The notes under the pieces are model-generated. The model had not been told where the DNA came from. It saw only the letters and a list, made by a program, of their open reading frames with translations, and did not search any database. Made by a program: the position numbers and the translations under genes. Positions 1 through 7,558 of a DNA stretch of 20,915 bases are shown here, piece by piece; the stretch's first letter is position 1; every line of letters begins with the position of its first letter. Source of the DNA: a virus; IMG/VR virus record IMGVR_UViG_3300020207_001397, positions 1-20,915 of that record; one strand, 5' to 3'.

Positions 1-97
1 TGTAACGTTGTTTGCCTACAAACGTAGCATAAAAGCCACTAATACTGGGCAAGAAAACAGCATAATCGTTTTGTGTTTCAGTAAGGTTTGTTTTCAT
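1..97 (-). CDS. Partial conserved phage protein, N-terminus only
   Basis: An ATG at 97-95 overlaps the gp45 stop codon (TAATG junction) and the frame stays open to the window edge, giving 32 residues (starts MKTNLTETQNDYAVFLPS, ends GKQRY). The rest lies outside the window. The start is supported by the overlapping-gene layout used throughout this strand. From memory it resembles the beginning of a large protein conserved in T4-like cyanophages, but 32 residues are too few to name a function. It would be co-transcribed with the sliding clamp. Confidence 0.6.
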   Translation of the reverse strand, partial: MKTNLTETQNDYAVFLPSISGFYATFVGKQRY

Positions 98-825
98 TAT
101 TTTTGTTGTGCCGGTAGAATGTAATCGTAATTTGCCATACCGCTATCTACGCTAATTTTCATAGCGCCTTGATCTGTGATGCTCATGGTTTTATCACCAT
201 CCAAGTTCAAGATAGCAATAGTTTGTGCAACTGGCCATGCCCAAGTGTGGGTTAGTGTTCCTTCAACTCCGTGTTCAAAAGTAAATGAACCAGCATGTGT
301 TGCTTCGTCACCAAAATAGAAGTTCAAGTTGCCATCTTCTGTTTTAACTTGGAATACAGTTTCTTCACTGTGCGCACCTGCCATAAGTTTCATACGTGCA
401 ATTGCTGCCATGCTAGGCTGGAATTCTACATTCCAACTGTTGCCTTTGAATGTTACGCTTTTCAATTTTTCTTCAATGATTGCTTTATTCATAAAGCGAT
501 AATCATTTTTAAAATCGCCTGTTGCATTTTCAAAGTGAATGTGCGTTGGCATAACTTCTCCGTTGCGTTCGTCTTGCACAACTTCGATTTTAGAATTTTC
601 TTTGTATTCTGGATTGTTCAAGTGATAAGCAAGTTTGCCTAAATCGGGCATACCAAATACACCTGTAAATTCACCTACTGGCGAATGTGTGGTTGCATTC
701 ATAATTACACTTCGATCATCTGCCATACTTTCAATGCCAGTTTCGGCTTCTGCCGTTACTTTGAGGGTTGTGATAAAGCCAAGTTTGTGTGTATGACTTA
801 CCATATCTTGTAGAATGTCTTGCAT
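97..825 (-). CDS. 45: DNA polymerase sliding clamp (T4 gp45-like)
   Basis: This 242-residue protein matches the size and general character of T4 gp45 (228 aa), the trimeric ring that tethers gp43 polymerase to DNA and that in T4 also activates late transcription. It has no catalytic motif. The assignment rests on the overall pattern: an early GVFGMPDLGKLAYHL segment, alternating beta-strand stretches and a C-terminal GMANYDYILPA strand, in a genome that also carries gp43 and a DsbA-like gene. The longest frame opens at 837, but a GGAGA Shine-Dalgarno (plus strand 831-835) sits just ahead of the Met at 825 (MQDILQD), so 825 is the better start. A dedicated promoter lies directly upstream (874-846). 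The clamp loader genes 44/62 that adjoin 45 in T4 are absent here. Confidence 0.85.
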   Translation of the reverse strand: MQDILQDMVSHTHKLGFITTLKVTAEAETGIESMADDRSVIMNATTHSPVGEFTGVFGMPDLGKLAYHLNNPEYKENSKIEVVQDERNGEVMPTHIHFENATGDFKNDYRFMNKAIIEEKLKSVTFKGNSWNVEFQPSMAAIARMKLMAGAHSEETVFQVKTEDGNLNFYFGDEATHAGSFTFEHGVEGTLTHTWAWPVAQTIAILNLDGDKTMSITDQGAMKISVDSGMANYDYILPAQQK

Positions 826-845
826 ATTTGTCTCCATTTTGTTTT

Positions 846-874
846 AATATACTGCACTATTGCTGTAAAGTCAA
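846..874 (-). promoter_or_regulatory. Sigma70-type promoter for gp45
   Basis: Read on the minus strand, TTGACT (874-869) is followed by a 17-bp spacer and TATATT (851-846). That is 5/6 matches to each consensus box with optimal spacing. The start point would fall near 839, leaving a leader of about 14 nt that contains the GGAGA ribosome-binding site of gp45. The -35 box overlaps the TGA stop of the upstream dehydrogenase gene (873-871). The layout is the same as the promoter at 7587-7559. Confidence 0.75.
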
Positions 875-1626
875 GACTTATTTGTGATTGTTTTGTTGTA
901 TTCAACTGCTGCTTCAAGTGTATTTAGATTAATATTTTTATCTGCTGCCATTTTTAATAATGCACTAGTATCTTTAGGAAAGCAAAACCCGCCCCAGCCT
1001 CTTACACCATCTTCTGGCCAAACATAAGTATGACTATCACCTATGCGTTTGTCTGCTGCAACGCCAAGTCTTACACCTTGAAAACTTATTTCATTTGCAT
1101 TACAAAAATCATATAATTCATTGAAAAAACTTACTTTGGTGGCTAAGAACGCATTTCTAAAATATTTTATAGCAATAGCTTCTTTTGGCGATACAATACT
1201 TAATTTAATATTAGGCCAATTATAACTGCATTGATCTCGCCAATAGTCTGTATCTCCACTTAATATTATATGATCTAAATCTTGTATGTCATTCATAAAA
1301 TTTGTAGCACGTAAAAATTCAGGAGAAAAGCAAAGTTTATGTTTAGGATAATCAGTTCTAAGTTTTTGCCATCCTTCTAAACTTATAGTGCTTTTTATCA
1401 TAATAGGTGTGCCTGCTTTGCACTTTGATACTACATCGTATACAGCACTCATATCACAACTGCCGTCTTCCGCTTGGGGTGTTGCAACACAGATAATTAC
1501 TGCACTTGTATTTTCAAAATCTGCTGTCATGCCTTTTGCAGGATCATGTATAACAATTTCTCTACGAAAATTTTTAAATAGTAATTCGTGTGCTTTTCCT
1601 ACAAAGCCATACCCTGCAATAATCAT
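871..1626 (-). CDS. Short UDP-sugar (UDP-glucose/GDP-mannose) 6-dehydrogenase
   Basis: The family oxidises the C6 hydroxyl of a nucleotide sugar to the uronic acid in two NAD-dependent steps. Visible motifs are the N-terminal Rossmann loop GYGFVG (residues 5-10), a CVATPQAEDGSCDMS segment, FSPEFLRA, a KYFRNAFLATKVSFFNE helix in the central domain, and the active-site GGFCFPKD with Cys215. At 251 residues it lacks the C-terminal nucleotide-binding domain of standard enzymes (about 390-450 aa); it ends about 35 residues after the catalytic Cys. The frame is open from 1668, but AGGAGG about 10 nt ahead of the ATG at 1626 fixes the start, which overlaps the preceding stop (ATGA). It follows a phosphomannomutase-like gene, so a nucleotide-sugar role is likely; the substrate is unknown. 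Confidence 0.85.
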   Translation of the reverse strand: MIIAGYGFVGKAHELLFKNFRREIVIHDPAKGMTADFENTSAVIICVATPQAEDGSCDMSAVYDVVSKCKAGTPIMIKSTISLEGWQKLRTDYPKHKLCFSPEFLRATNFMNDIQDLDHIILSGDTDYWRDQCSYNWPNIKLSIVSPKEAIAIKYFRNAFLATKVSFFNELYDFCNANEISFQGVRLGVAADKRIGDSHTYVWPEDGVRGWGGFCFPKDTSALLKMAADKNINLNTLEAAVEYNKTITNKS

Positions 1627-2357
1627 GATGCTATTTTTGCCTCCTGAAAGTAAGACAACCTTTCCCAAGTGTCTCTCCAGTTTTTAACATTAAAACAACG
1701 CTTATTGTTTAATTTATTTGCAAGAGGATAGTCGTTGCCGCCTAATTCGATTTTATCTCCAAAAAAGTATATGTCATCAATACCACTAAAATCTTCAAGG
1801 ATCTGACTTTTGTCGCCTCCTTTGCGATAAATGTCAATGCCTGTTTCCCCTCCTACAGTAGCAGTTATATTGGGAAAGTCTAAATTGATTTGAAATGCTA
1901 TGCTTTCACGCTCTCTATTTTGGATATCGTGCTTTATGTATAACTGCCGTTCACCTATTGTAGCATTTCTACCAACAATTGAGAAATTAATAGTGCCCAT
2001 ACGTTCTTCAATATGATTTCCGGTGCGCAAAGGAAAACTACTTGTTTGTAACCAACTTTCCATAAATTTGTATAACTCTTTAGGAGCGTTGAATGGTTTT
2101 GAATTTACACGTTTGCCTTTGAAATACACATCGTTTCCACTACAATTATACACAGTTACAACTGACTCGCAAATTTTTCCTCCAAGTTGTTCTACAGTTT
2201 TTGCATAATCACTGCCTGTAACCAGCCACACTTTATTACTATGCACAAAAGATTGAAAGTATTCTGCAAATTGAGGATCTATTTTTTGTCTACTTGGAGT
2301 TAATGTTCCATCAACATCAAATATAAATTTACTCGTCTTCGATTTCATAAGATGCAT
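1623..2357 (-). CDS. Eukaryotic-type phosphomannomutase (HAD superfamily)
   Basis: This 244-residue protein carries the HAD nucleophile motif FDVDGTLTPSRQKI (catalytic Asp14 and Asp16), followed by a TGSDYAKTVEQLG segment, RTGNHIEERMGTINFSIVGR, GGETGIDIYRKGGDKSQIL and FFGDKIELGGNDYP. The order and wording match the eukaryotic PMM1/PMM2 family, which converts mannose-6-phosphate to mannose-1-phosphate and is normally about 245-260 aa. Bacterial phosphomannomutases are usually the unrelated alpha-D-phosphohexomutase type, so this is a distinctive choice. Two starts are possible (2357, or Met4 at 2348); both precede the HAD motif. It overlaps the upstream gene by 29 nt and the dehydrogenase downstream by 4 nt. 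Mannose-1-phosphate formation feeding GDP-mannose is inferred from the family; a generic sugar-phosphate HAD phosphatase is the alternative. Confidence 0.82.
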   Translation of the reverse strand: MHLMKSKTSKFIFDVDGTLTPSRQKIDPQFAEYFQSFVHSNKVWLVTGSDYAKTVEQLGGKICESVVTVYNCSGNDVYFKGKRVNSKPFNAPKELYKFMESWLQTSSFPLRTGNHIEERMGTINFSIVGRNATIGERQLYIKHDIQNRERESIAFQINLDFPNITATVGGETGIDIYRKGGDKSQILEDFSGIDDIYFFGDKIELGGNDYPLANKLNNKRCFNVKNWRDTWERLSYFQEAKIAS

Positions 2358-2574
2358 CTTCCCAGTAATTTATTAAATGTCTAAATCCTACTTGTAGAAC
2401 ACTGTATTCGTTTAGTCCTTCCATAAACTCCATAATTTCGTCTATTTGGTTTGCAGTTAATTCGTCAAAGTCTTCTACGTCATAATATCTACAAACATAT
2501 TCGACAACAGACTCTACAATTTCACGTTCGAAGGCTTCTTCCCATTTGTATATTTTATTCCATTCAAAAGTCAT
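2329..2574 (-). CDS. Small acidic hypothetical protein
   Basis: An 81-residue, strongly acidic protein (about a quarter Asp/Glu) with aromatic residues spread along it (WNKIYKWEEAF, CRYYDVEDF, NYWEDASYEIEDE at the end). It looks soluble and mostly helical, with no signal peptide or membrane segment. A GAGGA ribosome-binding site precedes the ATG, 2 nt after the stop of the cytidylyltransferase gene. It lies inside the sugar-nucleotide cassette and overlaps the phosphomannomutase gene. I do not recognise a family. Confidence 0.75.
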   Translation of the reverse strand: MTFEWNKIYKWEEAFEREIVESVVEYVCRYYDVEDFDELTANQIDEIMEFMEGLNEYSVLQVGFRHLINYWEDASYEIEDE

Positions 2575-2576
2575 GT

Positions 2577-2984
2577 CTATTCCTCACATACTCTTCTTCT
2601 TAGATCACTTGTGCTAAAGCGATGATCACGTTTGTTAAAATACAAATCTATTTCACGTTTACGGCAAATATCCTTGCCAGTAAAGTCTTTGTCTCTGTAT
2701 TCTTCTCCTAATATTCTAACATCTATATGATACATTGTCAAGATATCTTCTAGGTCTTTTTCGGTGCCATACGGAATGATTTCATCCACATACTTTACAC
2801 CTTTTAGCTGTGTATAACGCTCTACAATAGTTTGCACAGGAGCATTCTTTTCTTTTCTGTCGACACTTGGATCCATTTGCAATGCACAAATAAGATAATC
2901 GCATTGTTCTTTTGCTTCGCGGAGCATTTGCACATGACCTGCATGTAGTAAATCAAATGTCGAACAAGTAAATCCTACTTTCAT
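2577..2984 (-). CDS. Glycerol-3-phosphate cytidylyltransferase-like nucleotidyltransferase
   Basis: A 135-residue single-domain nucleotidyltransferase of the TagD/RfaE type (TagD is about 130 aa). The N-terminus TCSTFDLLHAGHVQML contains the HxGH signature (His14, His17) that binds the NTP phosphates. KYVDEIIPYG, VRILGEEYRD and the C-terminal RFSTSDLRRRV, the counterpart of the family's ISTS motif, are also present. The family transfers CMP or AMP from the NTP to a phosphorylated alcohol or sugar, making an activated precursor such as CDP-glycerol. The acceptor cannot be told from sequence. The ATG overlaps the preceding stop (ATGA) with GAGG just upstream. Its neighbours point to glycan or surface-precursor synthesis. 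Confidence 0.88.
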   Translation of the reverse strand: MKVGFTCSTFDLLHAGHVQMLREAKEQCDYLICALQMDPSVDRKEKNAPVQTIVERYTQLKGVKYVDEIIPYGTEKDLEDILTMYHIDVRILGEEYRDKDFTGKDICRKREIDLYFNKRDHRFSTSDLRRRVCEE

Positions 2985-3628
2985 ATTTCAAACCTCAAAC
3001 TTAATCCTATTTTCCAATCACTCATCATTGTTCCGGTTGCATGTATTCGATTACTAGGAAATACAAGAACATTGCCTGGCAAAAAATTATAAGCAGTGCC
3101 GCTTAGTCCAAAAAACAATTCTTTATCTCGCATTCTGTCGTCTTTTAAATACATTTCGTAAAATACATTATCAATTTCTTTATTTGTTAGATTTTTGACA
3201 GTTTTATCCTTTGATGGAAATCCTGACATCTTATTATATTCAAAGTCTGCTTCAAAATTAAAATTACCAGTCCATGTCGCAGGCACAAAATCTGCTTTGT
3301 ATTGATCAAAAATAATAAATTTTTGCAGTTCACTATTGCCTGTTTTTATAGGAATTAAAACATTTACTGAGAAGATATTATTACCTGCATCTACATGCGG
3401 AAAATATGGATATTTATGTTTGTAAAAGTTATCGCCTAAGTTCTTTTCTGTGTTTATAATTTTTTCTAAATATGGTTCTAATAAATTTTTACAATGACTC
3501 CAAGGCGATTTAATTTTTACCATATGGTTGCTTAACTCATGCAAGTCTTTATTTTCTTCAAAAAACGTGTATAAATTATCTATTACACTACGTGGTAAAA
3601 AATTTTTATGTAATGTTACATCAATCAT
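2981..3628 (-). CDS. 2OG-Fe(II) oxygenase-like protein
   Basis: A 215-residue protein whose C-terminal two thirds reads like the double-stranded beta helix of small phage 2-oxoglutarate/Fe(II) dioxygenases. A candidate HxD iron ligand pair (His78, Asp80 in YFPHVDAG) is followed by beta-rich SVNVLIPIKT. Near the end comes PGNVLVFPSNRIHATG with the third ligand candidate His196, then IGLSLRFEI whose Arg212 could hold 2-oxoglutarate. Such enzymes hydroxylate proteins, nucleic acids or small molecules; the substrate here is unknown. It overlaps the SDR gene by 8 nt and the cytidylyltransferase by 4 nt. The assignment is by motif arrangement only. Confidence 0.7.
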   Translation of the reverse strand: MIDVTLHKNFLPRSVIDNLYTFFEENKDLHELSNHMVKIKSPWSHCKNLLEPYLEKIINTEKNLGDNFYKHKYPYFPHVDAGNNIFSVNVLIPIKTGNSELQKFIIFDQYKADFVPATWTGNFNFEADFEYNKMSGFPSKDKTVKNLTNKEIDNVFYEMYLKDDRMRDKELFFGLSGTAYNFLPGNVLVFPSNRIHATGTMMSDWKIGLSLRFEI

Positions 3629-4055
3629 TTGGGGTCACTGTAATTTCTTTCACTTTGTGTGGCTGTTTTAAAATCCAATCAATAACTTCAACACAGTATT
3701 CTATACTCATTTTTTTATCTTCAACATCTGCAACACGTTCGCTGTCAAACCATCCAAATCTTACACTGGTTGTATATACTCCTTGATAATACAACTGTTC
3801 GTTTGCTTTGTCAATAGCATTTTTTTCTACTGCATATACATGCGGCTTATATTTGATACCATCACCCGAATTTGAACTTATGTTAATTATACGTTTATTT
3901 AGATTTGCAGCTTCATAAAGCATATAAACCTGGTTAAATCCGTCATGTTTACAATTTATAAAGATGTCACAATCTTCTAAACTATTGCAATTGCCATATT
4001 TTTCTTGTAGTGCTTTTCCTAAACCTCGGCGTGTTCCTGTGATAAAAAACTTCAC
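3621..4055 (-). CDS. Miniature short-chain dehydrogenase/reductase
   Basis: This 144-residue protein has the SDR nucleotide-binding motif TGTRRGLG (residues 6-13), an INISSNSG strand carrying the likely catalytic Ser (about 60-61) and the active-site pair YxxxK (Tyr74, Lys78 in YAVEKNAID), followed by a VRFGWFDS segment. Classical SDRs are about 250 aa, so the usual alpha-beta units between the cofactor loop and the Ser are strongly compressed. The family does NAD(P)-dependent oxidation, reduction or epimerisation; many members act on nucleotide sugars, consistent with the neighbours. The start is GTG at 4055, overlapping the preceding stop (GTGA) with AGAGGA upstream. The substrate is unknown. 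Confidence 0.8.
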   Translation of the reverse strand: MKFFITGTRRGLGKALQEKYGNCNSLEDCDIFINCKHDGFNQVYMLYEAANLNKRIINISSNSGDGIKYKPHVYAVEKNAIDKANEQLYYQGVYTTSVRFGWFDSERVADVEDKKMSIEYCVEVIDWILKQPHKVKEITVTPND

Positions 4056-4300
4056 TTGTCGTCCTCTGGTAATTTTATAATGTTATCGTCATTTGCAATC
4101 ATTTGTTCCTTAATATCATAAACGGTTTCTGTTTTTATCATATTAATAATTGTGTTTGTTAAACTTACTTCACGTCGCAGATAACCTATTTTACGTTGTA
4201 GTTCCTCTAGTTCTTTGAGATAGTATTCAAGCTCTTGTTCTTTGCGTAATTTTTGTTCTATAAAGTCTGTAATAAGTATTAGCTTTTGTTCATCACTCAT
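4052..4300 (-). CDS. Coiled-coil hypothetical protein downstream of gp43
   Basis: An 82-residue charged protein. Residues about 15-50 (KLRKEQELEYYLKELEELQR) show a heptad-like pattern typical of a coiled coil, and the C-terminus is acidic. The frame is open from 4324, but GGGATAAA directly ahead of the ATG at 4300 (MSDEQKL) makes that the better start, 1 nt past the polymerase stop. No family recognised. Its position next to gp43 might mean a replication accessory role, but that is only context. Confidence 0.75.
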   Translation of the reverse strand: MSDEQKLILITDFIEQKLRKEQELEYYLKELEELQRKIGYLRREVSLTNTIINMIKTETVYDIKEQMIANDDNIIKLPEDDK

Positions 4301-4301
4301 T

Positions 4302-6983
4302 TTATCCCCACTCAAATAAATCATTGAAGGTTGTTTTTTGTTTTGTGCTTTCTAAGTCATAGTTAAGCACGCCAATCAAGTTTCCTAGTTTGTTATCAAT
4401 AATAACTTCTTCCATGGCATCACTGTCAAATGGCAATTCTTTGAACCATTCTGGCAAACGCAGTTCGTCTGTTGGATATGCAACACTTGTATAGCCTAGT
4501 GGATTTTGTTTTAGTTTACAAACAATAACTTTCATGCCATCTACAATATCTTGTGAATACTTGTCACCGTTCATACGTTTTAGTGTATTCCAGTTAATGC
4601 TTGCTCTGACATGTCCGGGCATGTTTGCTTTGCCTTGCTTTTCTTCAAGGCGCTGATAGTGTCCAATCTTGTTTGCACGTTTAGGTGAACCTTTTTCATG
4701 GCCGGGCCGTTCTTTGAATTCACGTCTAAATGCACTGATTGAATCTAGCAGTTCTTTTTCGTCTTTTAGTTCTAATACCATGTCTAGCAAACTTTTCAAA
4801 TAGTCTTGCATAAACACTGGAGTATCCGAACGTTTCAAGTCCAGGCCCATAGCCTTAACTTTGCCTAGTTTTCCGTCTTTGTCTGTTCTATTGCCTTCCA
4901 AGTCATACACTCGCACTGCATAACGTTTCTTCGTAATAAACAAACCAGTGTCAGCTACAACTTCTCGACCAGCTGCAATAACTTCGCTGCGTGGACGTGG
5001 ACAATGGAATGCATCACGCATGAAGTCTGGGAATGTTGTGTTTGCTTGTTCACACAGTTGGTCATACAGCGTGATGACATTGTCTTTGCCCCAAGGAATA
5101 CTTCCTGCTTGTATTTCATCTTTGAGCACAGGGTATGCACTGAAGTATACAGAGTCTGTATCGCCATATATGATTGCTTTGCCTACGTGATCATATTCGC
5201 CTGTGATAATCTTATTAACTTCCGCAGCCATGTGTTTTGCAATACATCTACCAGTCAGTGTAGTTGACTGTCCGATGCGTTTATCAAAGAATCTACAACC
5301 TGGATTTAGGATAGCACCATACAAACTGTTCAAGTTAATCTTTTTAACAAGTTGCCTTTTATCCCAAAATGCTATTTCTGTTTCATTGCCTGCGTCAATT
5401 GCTTTGCGCATTTTTGCTTGCAGTTCCTTACGTTCAGCATACCAACGTTTTAGCAGTCCAGGAATAACACCTTCTACTTCTGTTGTAAAGATTGTGCCGT
5501 TAGCACTGAGCATCCAAGGTTGGTTGCTGTCAAAAATTAGTTTATAAACTTCGGCACCACTTAACACATGGCTACTGCCGTCTTCCAAGTCTAAGTGCAA
5601 CGAAATATCCTTGCGTTGTTCCATCACAGCATCATATTCAAGTGTGGCAAACTTTCCTTCCCAAGCACCCGCAAATGACTTTTTTTGCAGTGTCATAGCT
5701 TCGTGTAAAAACGCTTCTGTTAAATCAGGGCGTATTTGTCCAATGATAGTTTCTGGCGCCATGTTCATTGCACGAATAATACTTGGATACAGACTGTTCA
5801 AGTCCATACTGCCAATCCACTCATGCACGCCTTTCTTTGGAAACGCAACATAAGCACCTGCTGCTGCTGTGTTGCCTTCGTGATTTACTCTGTTAGGCAC
5901 TTGCATACCACGTCTATGTGCTTCGTTGACAATAGCCTGTTCAGTCACTGCAACCGCACCTGCTGTTGTTTGTAGCAGCACTGTGTTGTCGTGTGCAATC
6001 TCATTTGCAAGATCGATAAATCTCAGTTTCTTGTCTAGTTTGTCAAGTAGTGCAACGTCTTGTCTGTTGTATTCAATAAACTTTTCGAAGTCGTTATTGT
6101 AAAGTTGATCAAGTGTGCCTTCATACACAGTCTTGTTCTCGCCAACTTCCATTTCACCAATAGCATCTAGTCTATATGTGTGACGTTCTTCATATGTATA
6201 CTTGCGATACAAGTTGAGATAGTCCATATGCACTCTACCAATAGTGTCATATGTTTCGCTCATCTTACCAAACTTTTCATATTCTCTACGCTTGGGCAAC
6301 TGTCCCCATAAACAAAAACGTCTTGTGTCATCTTTGCTCAATACACGTTGTATTCTGTTGATAGTATATGGAACGTCATAACCTTCACTGTTCCAACCGC
6401 TGTGAATATCTGCATCCTCAATCAAGTCAAGGAATGCTTCAAGCATATCACACTCGCCTTGTTTGCTATTAGGAAACAGTATACATTCTTCACCCCAACG
6501 ACTTTTACACATAGCGTTTGCTTCATCAAAGTCCATGCCTTTGGGTGGCATTGCAACTGTAATCAACATGTCTAGCCATTGCAAATGCACTGTAATTGCA
6601 GTGATTGGCATAAAAGGATCTTCTACTGGAGCAAAGCCTCTATCCGGATCAAAGTCAGTCTCAATATCCCAAAACGCCACGTTCAACTTTGGTGCATCTT
6701 GGTTCAAGTAGTTTTCACTTAAACACTGGAAAATTGGATTCACATCGCTTTCAAACATTCTCTTGCCTTTGTTAATAGCAAGTTCTTTGCGAAAGTCTTT
6801 TGTGTTCTTACAAACCACACGTTGCAGTTGATCGCCAAAGATACTTTTGTATTTGCCACGTGGATCTTCATAGTAGAATGTGTATTTTGCTTGATATTCA
6901 TTGTAAACACGTTTACCATCCTTGCGTTCTACAGCACGAATAATATCAGCGTCTCTATCAAAAAAAGCATCAACGTATGGCAT
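4302..6983 (-). CDS. 43: Family B DNA polymerase (T4 gp43-like)
   Basis: The 893-residue length is close to T4 gp43 (898 aa). The 3'-5' exonuclease domain has Exo I (AFWDIETD, Asp106/Glu108), Exo II (SGWNSEGYD) and Exo III (YNRQDVALLD). The polymerase domain has motif A (MDLNSLYPSI, Asp394), motif B (KKINLNSLYG, about 546-556) and motif C (YGDTDS, 606-611, Asp608/Asp610). All catalytic residues for synthesis and proofreading are present, so this is the replicative polymerase working with the gp45 clamp encoded downstream. A strong AAGGAG (plus strand 6989-6994) lies 5 nt ahead of the ATG and overlaps the stop of the upstream membrane-protein gene. No intein or intron interrupts it. Confidence 0.98.
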   Translation of the reverse strand: MPYVDAFFDRDADIIRAVERKDGKRVYNEYQAKYTFYYEDPRGKYKSIFGDQLQRVVCKNTKDFRKELAINKGKRMFESDVNPIFQCLSENYLNQDAPKLNVAFWDIETDFDPDRGFAPVEDPFMPITAITVHLQWLDMLITVAMPPKGMDFDEANAMCKSRWGEECILFPNSKQGECDMLEAFLDLIEDADIHSGWNSEGYDVPYTINRIQRVLSKDDTRRFCLWGQLPKRREYEKFGKMSETYDTIGRVHMDYLNLYRKYTYEERHTYRLDAIGEMEVGENKTVYEGTLDQLYNNDFEKFIEYNRQDVALLDKLDKKLRFIDLANEIAHDNTVLLQTTAGAVAVTEQAIVNEAHRRGMQVPNRVNHEGNTAAAGAYVAFPKKGVHEWIGSMDLNSLYPSIIRAMNMAPETIIGQIRPDLTEAFLHEAMTLQKKSFAGAWEGKFATLEYDAVMEQRKDISLHLDLEDGSSHVLSGAEVYKLIFDSNQPWMLSANGTIFTTEVEGVIPGLLKRWYAERKELQAKMRKAIDAGNETEIAFWDKRQLVKKINLNSLYGAILNPGCRFFDKRIGQSTTLTGRCIAKHMAAEVNKIITGEYDHVGKAIIYGDTDSVYFSAYPVLKDEIQAGSIPWGKDNVITLYDQLCEQANTTFPDFMRDAFHCPRPRSEVIAAGREVVADTGLFITKKRYAVRVYDLEGNRTDKDGKLGKVKAMGLDLKRSDTPVFMQDYLKSLLDMVLELKDEKELLDSISAFRREFKERPGHEKGSPKRANKIGHYQRLEEKQGKANMPGHVRASINWNTLKRMNGDKYSQDIVDGMKVIVCKLKQNPLGYTSVAYPTDELRLPEWFKELPFDSDAMEEVIIDNKLGNLIGVLNYDLESTKQKTTFNDLFEWG

Positions 6984-6992
6984 TATATCTCC

Positions 6993-7274
6993 TTACCACC
7001 AACCCCAAGCTACACCATTTCCATATATGTTGTTGAAAAAGAACACAGTCATTAGCACTAATGGAAATGCAAGATTACGTTTATAATTAGTATATAGCCC
7101 ACATGCTGTTCCAAAAAAGAAAAACGGATAGATCCAACGCATGTCAGGATCAGCTGCATTTATACTCAATGAGAAACTAGCAATAAGAACACTAACGGCA
7201 CTGGCCATTTCTATGTAGAACAAACGTGGATTCAATGCGTGGCTACGCTTGAAAAAATCTATGATACTACGCAT
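6993..7274 (-). CDS. Small membrane protein between dsbA-like gene and gp43
   Basis: A 93-residue hydrophobic protein with about three predicted membrane segments: MASAVSVLIASFSLSI, WIYPFFFFGTACGLY, and LAFPLVLMTVFFFNN. It begins MRSIIDFFKRSHALNPRLF and ends NGVAWGWW. The frame opens at 7301, but the ATG at 7274 overlaps the preceding stop (ATGCGTAG), fitting the operon pattern. Its size recalls small SWEET- or PnuC-like membrane units, but I cannot assign a family. It is translated between a DNA-binding protein and the polymerase, so it is probably an early-expressed inner-membrane protein. Confidence 0.75.
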   Translation of the reverse strand: MRSIIDFFKRSHALNPRLFYIEMASAVSVLIASFSLSINAADPDMRWIYPFFFFGTACGLYTNYKRNLAFPLVLMTVFFFNNIYGNGVAWGWW

Positions 7275-7533
7275 CTTTGTCGTAACCTGTGGTTGCAACA
7301 ATAGTTTCTAAATCTTCAAACTCATCTTGCACACGACTCCAGTCACGCTTTTGTGCTACTTTAATTGCTTTGTTAATAAGACTAGTTTTTACATTGAGTT
7401 CTTCTGCAACTGCTTTTACAGTTTCTTTCAATCCTGCTTGTAAATCTTCAATTTCTTGTAATACTGTAACGCCTTCACGGACAAGACGTTCTAGCTTGGC
7501 CTTTTCGTCAGGGCCATAAACTCTATCGCTCAT
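7267..7533 (-). CDS. dsbA: DsbA-like double-stranded DNA-binding / late transcription protein
   Basis: At 88 residues it matches T4 DsbA (89 aa), a dsDNA-binding protein implicated in late promoter function. It has an N-terminal helix pair with the segment EIEDLQAGLKETVKAVAEEL, followed by a helix-turn-helix-like stretch (NVKTSLINKAIKVAQKRDW) and an acidic tail (DEFEDLETIV). This arrangement fits the phage DsbA family, though the identification is by recollection. It is the first gene after the promoter at 7587-7559, with AAGGAG ahead of its ATG, and it overlaps the membrane-protein gene downstream. Confidence 0.7.
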   Translation of the reverse strand: MSDRVYGPDEKAKLERLVREGVTVLQEIEDLQAGLKETVKAVAEELNVKTSLINKAIKVAQKRDWSRVQDEFEDLETIVATTGYDKDA

Positions 7534-7558
7534 GCAATACTCCTTGATTATTTGTTAT

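Noticed and set aside
4948-5547. Several open frames on the plus strand (for example 4948-5190, 5203-5547, 10872-11249, 13899-14396)
   Set aside because: They lie wholly opposite well supported minus-strand genes, have unnatural Ser/Leu/Cys-rich composition, and no neighbouring operon or good ribosome-binding sites; they are shadows of the coding strand.
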